Source: Nonomuraea aurantiaca (lineage in GTDB: Bacteria; Actinomycetota; Actinomycetes; Streptosporangiales; Streptosporangiaceae). From it: a stretch of DNA of 64,000 nucleotides. A program made the position numbers and the translations under genes. The stretch spans positions 558,001 to 622,000 of the forward strand of contig NZ_JAIWNB010000001.1 of the NCBI RefSeq assembly GCF_020215705.1, read 5' to 3'. Every line of letters begins with the position of its first letter. The stretch's first letter is position 1. Shown one piece after another: positions 49,557 to 59,792 of the stretch. Under the pieces are notes generated by a model. It had not been told where the DNA came from and searched no databases. It saw nothing but the letters and a program-made list of their open reading frames with translations.

Positions 49557-50087
49557 TCAGCGGCGGTGAGAGTGCCGGTGGATCATCTTGAAGACCATGG
49601 CCCCGATGAACACGAAGAACAGCACCTTCGCGATGCCGAACCCCCCGAACACGAACCCCACCATCAGCAGCACGAACAGGATCGGCAGGAACGGTCCCGG
49701 CCCATGGCGCGGCCGTCCCCAGCCATGGCGCATATCGCGCTGCGCGTGACGCATCGACTGCATCTGGTGCCGGTGCGCCTTCATCGCCGCCCGCCAGGCG
49801 TCCCTGTCGAACGCCTGGGGAGGCAGGCCATGCGGCTCGCGGTAGCCGTACTGCCGCTGACCGGGCAGGTCAGCGGTGATCTGCGCGAGGTCGCGCGCGG
49901 TGCGTGCGCCGAGCGTCCGGTCGATGCGCTGGTCCAGCTCCTCGCGGTCGAGGCGGCCCTGCGCGAAGTGCTCGCGCAGGTCGGCCATCGTCTGTTCGCG
50001 CTCGGCGTCGCCGATGCGGAGATCGTTGGGGTCCATAACTGGTTCCTCGCTCTCCCCGTACCGGCCGTCCAGGGTGGCGCCGGTCAT
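49557..50087 (-). CDS. DUF1707 (SHOCT-like) membrane protein
   Basis: A 176-residue protein. DUF1707 module LRIGDAEREQTMADLREHFAQG to ITADLP (about residues 20-70), then a basic His/Met-rich stretch and one or two C-terminal helices (PILFVLLMVGFVFGGFG). GAGGAG six bases before the ATG at 50087, only three bases after the PadR stop, fixes the start and operon. An internal ATG at 50036 is the alternative. Such proteins are often the regulated partner of a PadR repressor in envelope stress loci. Confidence 0.82.
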   Translation of the reverse strand: MTGATLDGRYGESEEPVMDPNDLRIGDAEREQTMADLREHFAQGRLDREELDQRIDRTLGARTARDLAQITADLPGQRQYGYREPHGLPPQAFDRDAWRAAMKAHRHQMQSMRHAQRDMRHGWGRPRHGPGPFLPILFVLLMVGFVFGGFGIAKVLFFVFIGAMVFKMIHRHSHRR

Positions 50088-50090
50088 GCG

Positions 50091-50807
50091 TTACTCCTCA
50101 CCCGGGTCGCCGTCGGCCAGAATCTGGTAGAGCTTGCGCCGGGTCTCTACAAGAGTCTTACGCGCTTCGCGGATTTGTGCGTCGCTCCCGGTCTGCAAAA
50201 CCTGCGTCATCGCGAATGCCGACTGGCGCGCGATGTCCCAAAGGTCCGCGGTGTTGTCGTCGATGTCGGGCCGCATCTCGTCCCACGGGGCGCGGATCTC
50301 GTCGGCGTGCGCCTCGATGTAGGCGAGCCCGGTCTCGGTGAGGCGGAAGGTCTTGCGGCCCTCGTTCTCCTCGGCGACGACCAGTCCCTCGTCGGTGAGC
50401 TGCTGGAGCGCCGGGTAGACGGCGCCGGGGCTGGGCTTCCAGCCGCCTTCGCTGCGCTCGGCGATCTCCTGGATGATCTGGTAGCCGTTGCGCGGCTCCT
50501 CGGACAGGAGCGCCAGGATCGCGGCGCGTACGTCGCCCCGCTTGGCCTTCCGGCCACCCCGGCCGCCCCGGTGCCCGAACGGGCCAGGGCCGCCGGGACC
50601 CCATCCCCAGGGGCCGCGCCCGAACTCGGGCGGGAATCCGCGCCGGCCGCGTTGCCGCTCCTCGTGCGGGCCGCCGCGGTGGTGGTGATGGTGGTGATGG
50701 CCACCCTGTTCCCACGCCTCGGCCACGGCCTTGAGCGCTTCACGGGCGGCACGCTTGAACTCGCGGGGCTCGGGCCACGGCCGGCCTGCTGCTTGTGCGG
50801 AAGTCAT
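50091..50807 (-). CDS. PadR-family transcriptional regulator with poly-His N-terminus
   Basis: A 238-residue repressor. The PadR winged helix lies at about residues 90-165 (RGDVRAAILALLSEEPRNGYQI, then SPGAVYPALQQLTDEGLV), followed by a helical dimerisation tail. The N-terminal extension is unusual: seven consecutive His (37-43) then a Gly/Pro/Arg/Phe-rich stretch, suggesting metal binding or disorder. AAGGAG precedes the ATG. It probably represses its own operon via the palindrome at 50858-50876. Confidence 0.9.
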   Translation of the reverse strand: MTSAQAAGRPWPEPREFKRAAREALKAVAEAWEQGGHHHHHHHRGGPHEERQRGRRGFPPEFGRGPWGWGPGGPGPFGHRGGRGGRKAKRGDVRAAILALLSEEPRNGYQIIQEIAERSEGGWKPSPGAVYPALQQLTDEGLVVAEENEGRKTFRLTETGLAYIEAHADEIRAPWDEMRPDIDDNTADLWDIARQSAFAMTQVLQTGSDAQIREARKTLVETRRKLYQILADGDPGEE

Positions 50808-50857
50808 GTCAAACTCTCCTTCTTGTGAATGCTTGTGAATGTTCTCGATGCTTCAAA

Positions 50858-50876
50858 GATATATCGCCAATATGTC
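50858..50876. promoter_or_regulatory. Palindromic PadR-type operator
   Basis: GATATATCG, one base, CAATATGTC: a 19-bp imperfect palindrome (7 of 9 positions symmetric), 51 bases upstream of padR, in the only AT-rich spot of the region. It resembles TATATCGCGATATA-type PadR sites. A tandem CTTGTGAATG (50822-50831, 50832-50841) lies between it and the SD. Confidence 0.6.
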
Positions 50877-50963
50877 GTTCGCAAGCGGGTGGGCAGAGTG
50901 AGACAGATCACGAAAAAGTTGCGGATTGCGGGAACAGGAGACGGGAGGGCGTCGTTGTTCAGA

Positions 50964-51030
50964 GCAGACGAGGTCGTTCCGCGTCGGCAGGGCTGGGGGG
51001 TGCTGTCGCCGCGGAGACGACCTCGTCTGC
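50964..51030. repeat. 14-bp perfect inverted repeat in an intergenic region
   Basis: GCAGACGAGGTCGT (50964-50977) pairs with ACGACCTCGTCTGC (51017-51030) across a 39-base loop. It lies in the 360-base gene-free gap between padR and the YdjM-like gene, pointing away from both. It may be a structured RNA or a transcription barrier. Confidence 0.55.
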
Positions 51031-51170
51031 GTTTCCGGACATTTCCCCGATGGGCCCCGACGGCCTGGGGTGGTCTGCGGCAGGCAAAGTCCGTAGCGCC
51101 GGGGTGAGGGTGATGGCGCCCCAGGCGGGTCTCCGCGCGTAAAGAACGGCTTTGCCGTACAGTTTCGATC

Positions 51171-51899
51171 ATGATGGGGCATTCGCATGCGATGACGGGG
51201 GCCATCGCCTGGCTAGGACTCGCGCCCGGGCTCGCCGCGCTCCCGATGGTGACCGAATCGTCCAGGTTCATCGAGACCGGGATCATGGCGAACGCCCTCA
51301 CCCCGGCCGAGTTCATCGCCGGCGCCATCATCTGCGCGGGCGCGGCCATGCTGCCGGACCTCGACCATCCGAGCGCGACGATCGCGCAGACGTTCGGGCC
51401 GGTCACCTGGCTGCTGAGCAAGGCCGTCGCCTGGCTGAGCGGCGGGCATCGGGGGGCGACGCATTCGCTGGCGTTCGCGGTGGTGCTCGGGTTCGCGGCG
51501 CACTGGCTGGCCAACACCTATCCGATCGGCCGCGACATCATGGTCGTGCTGCTCATCGGGCTGGCGCTGCGCGCGATCGGCATCGGCATCCCGGGCAACA
51601 AGCTCGGCTCGGCGATGGTCAACGTCGGCCTGACCGCCGGGCTCTACGCCGTCTTCCTGTCGCAGGGGGTCGGCTACGCGTGGCTGGGCCTGGCCGTGGC
51701 CATCGGCTGCCTCGTGCACGTCGTCGGCGACTGCATGACCGAGCGGGGCTGTCCGGTGCTGTGGCCGGTGTCGGTCCGGTTCGTGCTGCCGTGGAAGATC
51801 GGGATCAAGACCGGGAAGACGTTCGAGCAGAAGATCCTGGCTCCCGTGCTGTCCATCGCCATCATCGGCCTGCTGTTCTGGCGGCTGGTGCCGGTTTAA
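51171..51899 (+). CDS. YdjM/DUF457-type membrane-bound metal-dependent hydrolase
   Basis: A 242-residue protein with about five membrane helices and the family's His/Asp motifs: MGHSHAMTG at the N-terminus, MLPDLDHPSAT, SGGHRGATHSLAF and VVGDCMTERGCPVLWP. These form a predicted metal site at the membrane. The homologues are LexA-regulated in enterobacteria, but no LexA box was noticed here. Monocistronic, with a hairpin directly after the stop. Confidence 0.88.
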   Translation: MMGHSHAMTGAIAWLGLAPGLAALPMVTESSRFIETGIMANALTPAEFIAGAIICAGAAMLPDLDHPSATIAQTFGPVTWLLSKAVAWLSGGHRGATHSLAFAVVLGFAAHWLANTYPIGRDIMVVLLIGLALRAIGIGIPGNKLGSAMVNVGLTAGLYAVFLSQGVGYAWLGLAVAIGCLVHVVGDCMTERGCPVLWPVSVRFVLPWKIGIKTGKTFEQKILAPVLSIAIIGLLFWRLVPV

Positions 51900-51939
51900 C
51901 TTGATGTCGAGATACTTTTAGAGATATCTTGACATCAAG
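51900..51939 (+). terminator. 15-bp hairpin after the YdjM-like gene
   Basis: CTTGATGTCGAGATA (51900-51914) pairs with TATCTTGACATCAAG (51925-51939) with one mismatch and a 10-base loop. It begins one base after the stop and is AT-rich compared with its surroundings. It may be a terminator or an operator for the aconitase promoter region. Confidence 0.5.
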
Positions 51940-51962
51940 ACATCCGCCGCGCGGCCCCGCGG

Positions 51963-51978
51963 GTTAGGTTCACCTAAC
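51963..51978. promoter_or_regulatory. Iron-box-like palindrome upstream of aconitase
   Basis: GTTAGGT-TC-ACCTAAC is a 7+2+7 palindrome, 67 bases before the acnA start. It carries both outer halves (TTAGGT and TCACCTAA) of the actinobacterial DtxR/DmdR iron box TTAGGTTAGGCTCACCTAA but lacks its central five bases. Iron control of an Fe-S aconitase would make sense; this is a suggestion, not a proven site. Confidence 0.4.
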
Positions 51979-52045
51979 GTTCTTACTGCTCCCGGGGTGC
52001 GGCAGGATTCAACTGAGCACATGTCTATGGAGGAGGCGAATCATC

Positions 52046-54793
<2,748 letters not shown>

Positions 54794-54917
54794 GTCCTCC
54801 CGCGCCTCCGCCTCGGCCACCAGCTGAGCGGAGGCCGCCGGGGTCCCGCGCCGCACTTCCCGCGGCCGGGCGGGCGCGACCTCACGCGCCCACATCGGGG
54901 GTGAACCACCCGACCAC

Positions 54918-54955
54918 GAAGCGCCGCCCGGCACCACACCGCCGGGCGGCGCTTC
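54918..54955. terminator. Bidirectional terminator between acnA and an SDR gene
   Basis: GAAGCGCCGCCCGGC and GCCGGGCGGCGCTTC form a perfect 15-bp stem with an 8-base loop, followed by TCCCTTT on the plus strand. It lies between two convergent genes. Confidence 0.85.
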
Positions 54956-54961
54956 TCCCTT

Positions 54962-55744
54962 TCAGGCGCCCGCGCCGCCGTCCACCGGCACGATCGCGCC
55001 GGTCACCATCGAGGCCCGGTCGCTGAGCAGCCACGCTGCCACCTCGGCGACCTCGTGGGGCTCGGCCATCCGTCCGAGCGGGATCGAGGCCGTCGCCCGC
55101 TCGACGATGCCGGGGGTCGCCGCCTCCCAGTCGTCGATCATCTTCGTGGCGGTGCCGCCGGGGGTGATGCCGTTCACCCGGATGCCATCACGGGCCCAGC
55201 TCACCGCGGCGGTCTCGGTGATGCTGTTGAGCGCGCGCTTCATGGCGCCGTACGCGGGCAGCGCGGGGTTCGCGCGGCGGCTGCCGATGCTCGAGGTGTT
55301 GACGATCGCCCCGCCACCGTTGCGTCGCATGAGGGCGGCCTCGGCGGTCATGGCGGTCCAGTGCGCGCGGAAGTTCACCGCGAACTGCGCGTCGATGTCC
55401 TCGTCGCTCGTGGTGTCCAGCGGTCCGGGGTGCTGGATCACCGCGCCGTTGTTGAACGCGCCGTCGAGCCGTCCGTGCAACTCCTCGACGCGGTCGACCG
55501 CCGCGCGGATGCCGGCGCGGTCGGCGAGGTCCAGGGTGACGGCGTCGGCGACGCCGCCGTCGGCGCGGATCTCGGTGACGATCCGCCGCAGGGCGTCGGT
55601 GCCGCGGGCGGCGAGCACGACGGCGGCCCCCTCGGAGGCGAAGAGCCGGGCCGCGGCCGCCCCGATGCCGCGGCTGGCGCCGGTGATGAACACGACCTTG
55701 CCGGTGAGCAGGCCGATGGGTGCGCTATCAGTGGTGTTCGTCAT
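54962..55744 (-). CDS. Short-chain dehydrogenase/reductase
   Basis: A 260-residue classical SDR: FITGASRGIGAAAA, NNGA in AFNNGAV, Ser in VNTSSIGS, YGAMK for Tyr/Lys, and the C-terminal VPVDGGAGA. The ATG at 55744 aligns with the family; longer in-frame starts only add low-complexity sequence. The divergent XRE regulator starts 86 bases away, a common pairing in actinobacteria in which the regulator controls the SDR. Substrate unknown. Confidence 0.9.
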   Translation of the reverse strand: MTNTTDSAPIGLLTGKVVFITGASRGIGAAAARLFASEGAAVVLAARGTDALRRIVTEIRADGGVADAVTLDLADRAGIRAAVDRVEELHGRLDGAFNNGAVIQHPGPLDTTSDEDIDAQFAVNFRAHWTAMTAEAALMRRNGGGAIVNTSSIGSRRANPALPAYGAMKRALNSITETAAVSWARDGIRVNGITPGGTATKMIDDWEAATPGIVERATASIPLGRMAEPHEVAEVAAWLLSDRASMVTGAIVPVDGGAGA

Positions 55745-55830
55745 GACGACAGTGTCAGGTCGGCCACCAGGCCGGATGCAGGCACAGACGGTACCAGGCT
55801 CCATCGCCGGGCAGCGTGCACACTGGGAAT

Positions 55831-56688
55831 ATGGACAAACAGGAACTCGGGGCGTTCCTCCGCAGCCGTCGCGAGCGGCTCCGGCCGCAGGACCTCGGCC
55901 TGCCCTCCGGCCCGCGACGCCGGACACCGGGACTTCGCCGCGAGGAGGTCGCGGTCCTCGCGCACATCTCCACGGAGTACTACGTCCGGCTAGAGCAGGG
56001 CAGGGCGCCGCGACCGTCGGGCGAGGTACTCGCCGGGATCGCAGGCGCGCTGCGGCTCACGGACGCCGAGTCCGACCACCTCCACCTCCTCGCGGGAACC
56101 GCGCCGAGCCGTAGCGGGCTGCATCGGCGCGACGTCCGGCCGAGCATCCTCGCGCTCATCGAGCGGCTGCCGCAGACGGCCGCTTTCGTGGTGTCGGCCG
56201 CGTTCGAGGTGCTCGCCTGGAACGACCTCGCGGCCGCGCTCATGGAGGACTTCGCCGAGCTCACCCCTCGGGACCGCAATCTCGCGCGCCGGGCGTTCCT
56301 CGGCCCCGAGCGCGCCGACGCGACGCTGTACGGGGTCTCCGACGCCGCGGAGTTCCGGCACCACGCAGTCATGAGACTGCGCGCCACCCTCGCCCGGTAC
56401 CCGTCCGACCCCGCGGTGACCGGACTCGTCGACGAGCTCCGCGAGGGCAGTCCCGAGTTCGCCCGGCTCTGGGAGCGGCACGACGTGCAGACCGCGCCGA
56501 CGCTCACGAAGACGTTCCGTCACCCGGTCGTCGGGGAGATCGCCGTCGACTGCGACTCGCTCACGCTCACGGACCGCGACCAGCACCTCGTGCTCTACAG
56601 CGCGCCGCCGGGATCCCCTGGCGCCGAAGCGCTGGCCCTGCTGAACGTCCTGGGAACCGAGTACGTCAAGGCGTACAGGTCACCCTGA
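55831..56688 (+). CDS. XRE-family regulator with MmyB-like ligand domain
   Basis: A 285-residue regulator. The N-terminal HTH is in RRRTPGLRREEVAVLAHISTEYYVRLEQG, then a MmyB-like PAS-related domain (AFVVSAAFEVLAWNDLAAALM, and later FRHPVVGEIAVDCDSLTL) that may bind a fatty acid or other small ligand. The ATG at 55831 fits the family start. It is divergent from the SDR and probably controls it. Confidence 0.9.
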   Translation: MDKQELGAFLRSRRERLRPQDLGLPSGPRRRTPGLRREEVAVLAHISTEYYVRLEQGRAPRPSGEVLAGIAGALRLTDAESDHLHLLAGTAPSRSGLHRRDVRPSILALIERLPQTAAFVVSAAFEVLAWNDLAAALMEDFAELTPRDRNLARRAFLGPERADATLYGVSDAAEFRHHAVMRLRATLARYPSDPAVTGLVDELREGSPEFARLWERHDVQTAPTLTKTFRHPVVGEIAVDCDSLTLTDRDQHLVLYSAPPGSPGAEALALLNVLGTEYVKAYRSP

Positions 56689-56701
56689 GACAACCGGTGG
56701 A

Positions 56702-57538
56702 TCAGCGGGATATGCGGCGGTAGGCGCGTACGGCCAGCGGGAAGAAGACGGCGATGATCGCCCCGGACCACAGCAGGCTCGCCGCGATCGGATGCTGGAG
56801 TGGCCAGGCGGTGGAGTGCGACGTCGGGTTGCCGAAGAGCAGGCGGGCGGCGGCGACCACGGCGCTCATCGGGTTCCAGTCGGCGACCGGCTTGAGCCAG
56901 GCGGGCAGCCCCTCCGTCGGGACGAACGTGTTGGCCAGGAACGTCATCGGGAACAGCCACCCGAACGTCGCCGCGTCCGCCTGGGCGCCGCTCTTGACGA
57001 ACAGCCCGATGTAGGTGCCCACCCAGATCATCGCGAAGCCGAACAGGGCCAGCAGGCCGAACGCCGCCGCCGTCTGCCCGAGGGTGCCGTGTGCCCGCCA
57101 CCCCGCCAGCAGCATCGCCGCCGCCACCATCGAGGCCAGCGACAGCAGGTGCATGGACAGGTCGGCGACGCTGCGGCCGATGAGCACGGCGCCGCGGGCG
57201 ATCGGCTGGGCGCGGAACCGGTCGATGATGCCGCGTTCCATGTCCTCGCCGACCGCCGTGGCGGCGGCGGCCGCGGTCATCGCCATGACCTGCATGAAGA
57301 TGCCGGGCATCAGGTAACTGCGGTAGTCGCCCCCACCGGGGAGGGTGATCGCGCTGCCGAAGACGTAGCCGAACAGGATCGTCATGACGATGGGAAACAC
57401 CAGATATCCCGCTAATTCCCCTGGTTGTGCCCTCAGCCTGGAGAAGGTGCGGCGCGCGATGGTCAGGGAGTCGGAGATCGTCCAGCGGAGGCGCTCGCCG
57501 AGCGTCGTCGGTGGAGTGGGTACGTGGACAAGAGCCAT
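56702..57538 (-). CDS. ABC-2 type transporter permease (DrrB-like)
   Basis: A 278-residue membrane protein with six helices: PGELAGYLVFPIVMTILFGYVFG, GIFMQVMAMTAAAAATAVGEDMERGIIDRFRAQPI, and the ABC-2 core. It lies 53 bases downstream of its ATPase partner. Together they resemble DrrAB-type drug exporters under TetR control. Confidence 0.9.
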   Translation of the reverse strand: MALVHVPTPPTTLGERLRWTISDSLTIARRTFSRLRAQPGELAGYLVFPIVMTILFGYVFGSAITLPGGGDYRSYLMPGIFMQVMAMTAAAAATAVGEDMERGIIDRFRAQPIARGAVLIGRSVADLSMHLLSLASMVAAAMLLAGWRAHGTLGQTAAAFGLLALFGFAMIWVGTYIGLFVKSGAQADAATFGWLFPMTFLANTFVPTEGLPAWLKPVADWNPMSAVVAAARLLFGNPTSHSTAWPLQHPIAASLLWSGAIIAVFFPLAVRAYRRISR

Positions 57539-57591
57539 GGGAAGTCCCCTCAGGTGGTCGGGTGGCGGTAAGCGGGCGGTTCGCCGGTGGG

Positions 57592-58515
57592 TCAGGAGGT
57601 GGTCAGGTGGAGGAAGACCTCGTCCAGGGTGGGGCGGCGGAGGGACAGGTCCTCGACCGGGATCATGGCCGTGTCCAGCGCGCCGGCGATGCGGATGAGC
57701 GACTGCGCGCCCTGCTCGACCGCCACGGTCACCCGCCGCTCGTCCACGACCTCCACCTGCCGCTCATCGGCCGCGCGCCGTACCAGATCGAGGGCTTGAG
57801 GGACGTCGGCGGCCGCGCGGAGGACGACCTGCACCCGGTCGCCGCCGATCCGCCGCTTCAGCTCCGCGGGCGAGCCGGAGGCGGCGACCCGCCCCTGGTC
57901 GAGCAGCACGATCTGGTCGGCGAGACGGTCGGCCTCGTCCAGGTATTGAGTGGTGAGCAGCAGCGTGGTCCCTTCAGCGACCAGGTCGCGCAGCAATTCC
58001 CACAGCCCGAGGCGGCTGCGCGGGTCGAGGCCGGTCGTGGGCTCGTCCATGAACAGCACAGGCGGCGAGACGATCAGGCTGGCGGCCACGTCCAGGCGGC
58101 GGCGCATACCCCCCGAGTACGTCTTGACCCGCCGGTTCGCGGCTTCGGCCAGGTCGAACCGCTCCAGCAGCTCGTCGGCCCGGCGCCGGGCCGACGCCTT
58201 GGGCAGGTGGTACAGGCTGCCGAACATCTCCAGGTTGCGCCGCCCGGTGAGCAACTCGTCGACCGCCGCGTGCTGCCCGGCGAGCCCGAACATGAAGCGC
58301 AGCCGCGCCGCGTCCCGCACCACGTCCAGCCCGGCCACCTCCGCGTGACCGGAGTCGGGGCGCAGGAGCGTGGTGAGGATGCGTACGGCGGTGGTCTTGC
58401 CCGCCCCGTTGGGCCCGAGCAGCCCGCAGACGGTGCCCGCCGGCACGGACAGGTCGATGCCCGCCAGTGCCTCCTTGGACCGGTACCGCTTCCGGAGCCC
58501 TTCCGCGTGAATCAC
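57592..58515 (-). CDS. ABC transporter ATP-binding protein (DrrA-like)
   Basis: A 307-residue ATPase: Walker A LLGPNGAGKTTAVR, Q-loop near GLAGQHAAVDELLTGRRNL, signature YSGGMRRRLDVAASL, Walker B VLFMDEPTTGLDPRS, and the C-terminal DrrA-type extension (LRRPTLDEVFLHLT). It is first in the minus-strand exporter operon. The divergent TetR gene and the operator array between them indicate substrate-induced export. Confidence 0.93.
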   Translation of the reverse strand: MIHAEGLRKRYRSKEALAGIDLSVPAGTVCGLLGPNGAGKTTAVRILTTLLRPDSGHAEVAGLDVVRDAARLRFMFGLAGQHAAVDELLTGRRNLEMFGSLYHLPKASARRRADELLERFDLAEAANRRVKTYSGGMRRRLDVAASLIVSPPVLFMDEPTTGLDPRSRLGLWELLRDLVAEGTTLLLTTQYLDEADRLADQIVLLDQGRVAASGSPAELKRRIGGDRVQVVLRAAADVPQALDLVRRAADERQVEVVDERRVTVAVEQGAQSLIRIAGALDTAMIPVEDLSLRRPTLDEVFLHLTTS

Positions 58516-58526
58516 GACGAACCTCC

Positions 58527-58575
58527 TTAACGTCGTTAAATCTAACGCTGTTAAGGATGCATTGAACGTTGTTAA
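58527..58575. promoter_or_regulatory. Three-copy TetR-type operator array
   Basis: TTAACGTCGTTAA (58527-58539) is a perfect 13-bp palindrome. Related copies follow at 58542-58554 (10 of 13) and 58563-58575 (11 of 13). The first copy overlaps the ATPase gene's SD/leader, and the third overlaps the regulator's promoter, so one repressor can control both directions. Confidence 0.78.
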
Positions 58576-58598
58576 ACTGTCAACGTTAAACTGTCAAC
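58571..58598 (+). repeat. Tandem 14-bp direct repeat before the TetR start
   Basis: GTTAAACTGTCAAC is repeated exactly at 58571-58584 and 58585-58598, ending one base before the GTG. A TTGAAC (58562) and GTTAAA (58585), 17 bases apart, lie within, so transcription may begin at the GTG itself (leaderless). Confidence 0.6.
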
Positions 58599-58599
58599 C

Positions 58600-59235
58600 G
58601 TGGCACTCGAAAAAGGCACCATCGTGGCGACCGGGCTCCGCTTGCTCGACGAGGTGGGCCTCGACGGCCTCACCTTGCGGCGGCTGGCGGCGGAGCTCGG
58701 CGTGCAGGCACCGGCGCTCTACTGGCACTTCAAGAACAAGCAGCAGTTGCTCGACGCGATGGCGGTGGCCATGGAGGCGCCGCACGTGACGCGGCCCGTG
58801 TTCACGGACCCCTCGCAGTGGCGGGAGTGGGTGGCCGACTACGCCCGCGGCAGCCGGTCGATACTCAACTCCCACCGCGACGGGGCCAGGCTGGCGGCCG
58901 GGACGCGGTCGTCGCCTGAGATGTTCGCGATGGTGGAGCGGGCGGTGGAGGCGCTGGAGCTGGCGGGCTTCACGGTGGCGGACGCGGCGCGGGGACTGTT
59001 CGCGGTGAGCAACTACGTGGCCGGGTTCGTGCTGGAAGAGCAGGCGGACCGGATGCGGCCGGACACGGACGAGCCGGGGCCCGACATGGCGGAGTTTCAG
59101 GCACGCTACCCGCGGATCATGGCGGCCCTGATGGAGGAGGGCGACCCGCAGGGCGACCACTCGTTCGAGGCGGGGCTGGCCCTCATCCTGGACGGCATGC
59201 GGCTGCGACTGTCCAGCGGGAGCGCCGCCGATTGA
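58600..59235 (+). CDS. TetR-family repressor (TetR_C type)
   Basis: A 211-residue regulator. The HTH is in LDGLTLRRLAAELGVQAPALYWHFKNKQQLLDAM (residues about 20-53), then a TetR/ActII-like C-terminal ligand domain with a conserved HRDGARL segment. GTG at 58600 directly follows the tandem repeat, with no SD, suggesting a leaderless mRNA. It is divergent from the ABC exporter and is its likely repressor. Confidence 0.92.
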   Translation: MALEKGTIVATGLRLLDEVGLDGLTLRRLAAELGVQAPALYWHFKNKQQLLDAMAVAMEAPHVTRPVFTDPSQWREWVADYARGSRSILNSHRDGARLAAGTRSSPEMFAMVERAVEALELAGFTVADAARGLFAVSNYVAGFVLEEQADRMRPDTDEPGPDMAEFQARYPRIMAALMEEGDPQGDHSFEAGLALILDGMRLRLSSGSAAD

Positions 59236-59277
59236 GGCGGTTGGCGACGGTCGATCGGCGAGTCTGGCACGATGAGG

Positions 59278-59314
59278 GTGCCACCCGGCGAAATTCCGCT
59301 TCGCCGGATGGCAC
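59278..59314. terminator. Hairpin between convergent TetR and MazF genes
   Basis: GTGCCA-C-CCGGCGAA pairs with TTCGCCGG-A-TGGCAC around a 7-base loop: a 15-position stem with one mismatch, between two convergent stops. Probable bidirectional terminator. Confidence 0.65.
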
Positions 59315-59320
59315 TAATCG

Positions 59321-59650
59321 TCAGACGATGTCCGCGATCCAGTCGGTCACTTCGCGGACGACCTCGTCGGGAGCGATCCCGACTCTCCTGGTGAATCGCT
59401 GGGGAGACACGCTCCGCACGTGCTCAACCATGGCCCAGCTGGGTTTGTCGAGCCCCGTGCCTTCGCGGCTGACGGGGATGTGGTTGTCCCATCCGCGCTC
59501 GGTCGTTGTCAGGGGGACAATGATCTTTACGGCGGCCGCGGCATTGAAGTTGTCGTTGCTCACGACGAGCACGGGGCGACGGTAACCCTGCTCTCGTCCG
59601 GTCGGCTCGCCCAGCTCAGGGAGCCAGATCTTGCCTTGGATCCCCCTCAT
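59321..59650 (-). CDS. MazF/PemK-family endoribonuclease toxin
   Basis: A 109-residue CcdB/PemK-fold protein: GKIWLPELGEPTGREQGYRRPVLVVSND is the family's N-terminal region, IIVPLTTTERGWDNHIPV the core, and KPSWAMVEHVRSVSPQR the conserved helix. AAGGAG precedes the ATG at 59650. An antitoxin would normally lie just upstream, but that segment shows only a short, ill-defined frame running into a TnpB relic. So the antitoxin is missing, very small or unrecognised. Confidence 0.85.
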   Translation of the reverse strand: MRGIQGKIWLPELGEPTGREQGYRRPVLVVSNDNFNAAAAVKIIVPLTTTERGWDNHIPVSREGTGLDKPSWAMVEHVRSVSPQRFTRRVGIAPDEVVREVTDWIADIV

Positions 59651-59792
59651 CTCTCTCCTTGGAAAACGTGATGAGCCCCTCCCACTCGGGTGCGATGCGA
59701 GGGCAGCTCGACGGTGGGCCCTGGACCAGCTCGGCTTCGGCGAGATAGGTAATGTGTGCGGTGGGTGAGGCCGCTGTGACAGGAGGTGCGCG

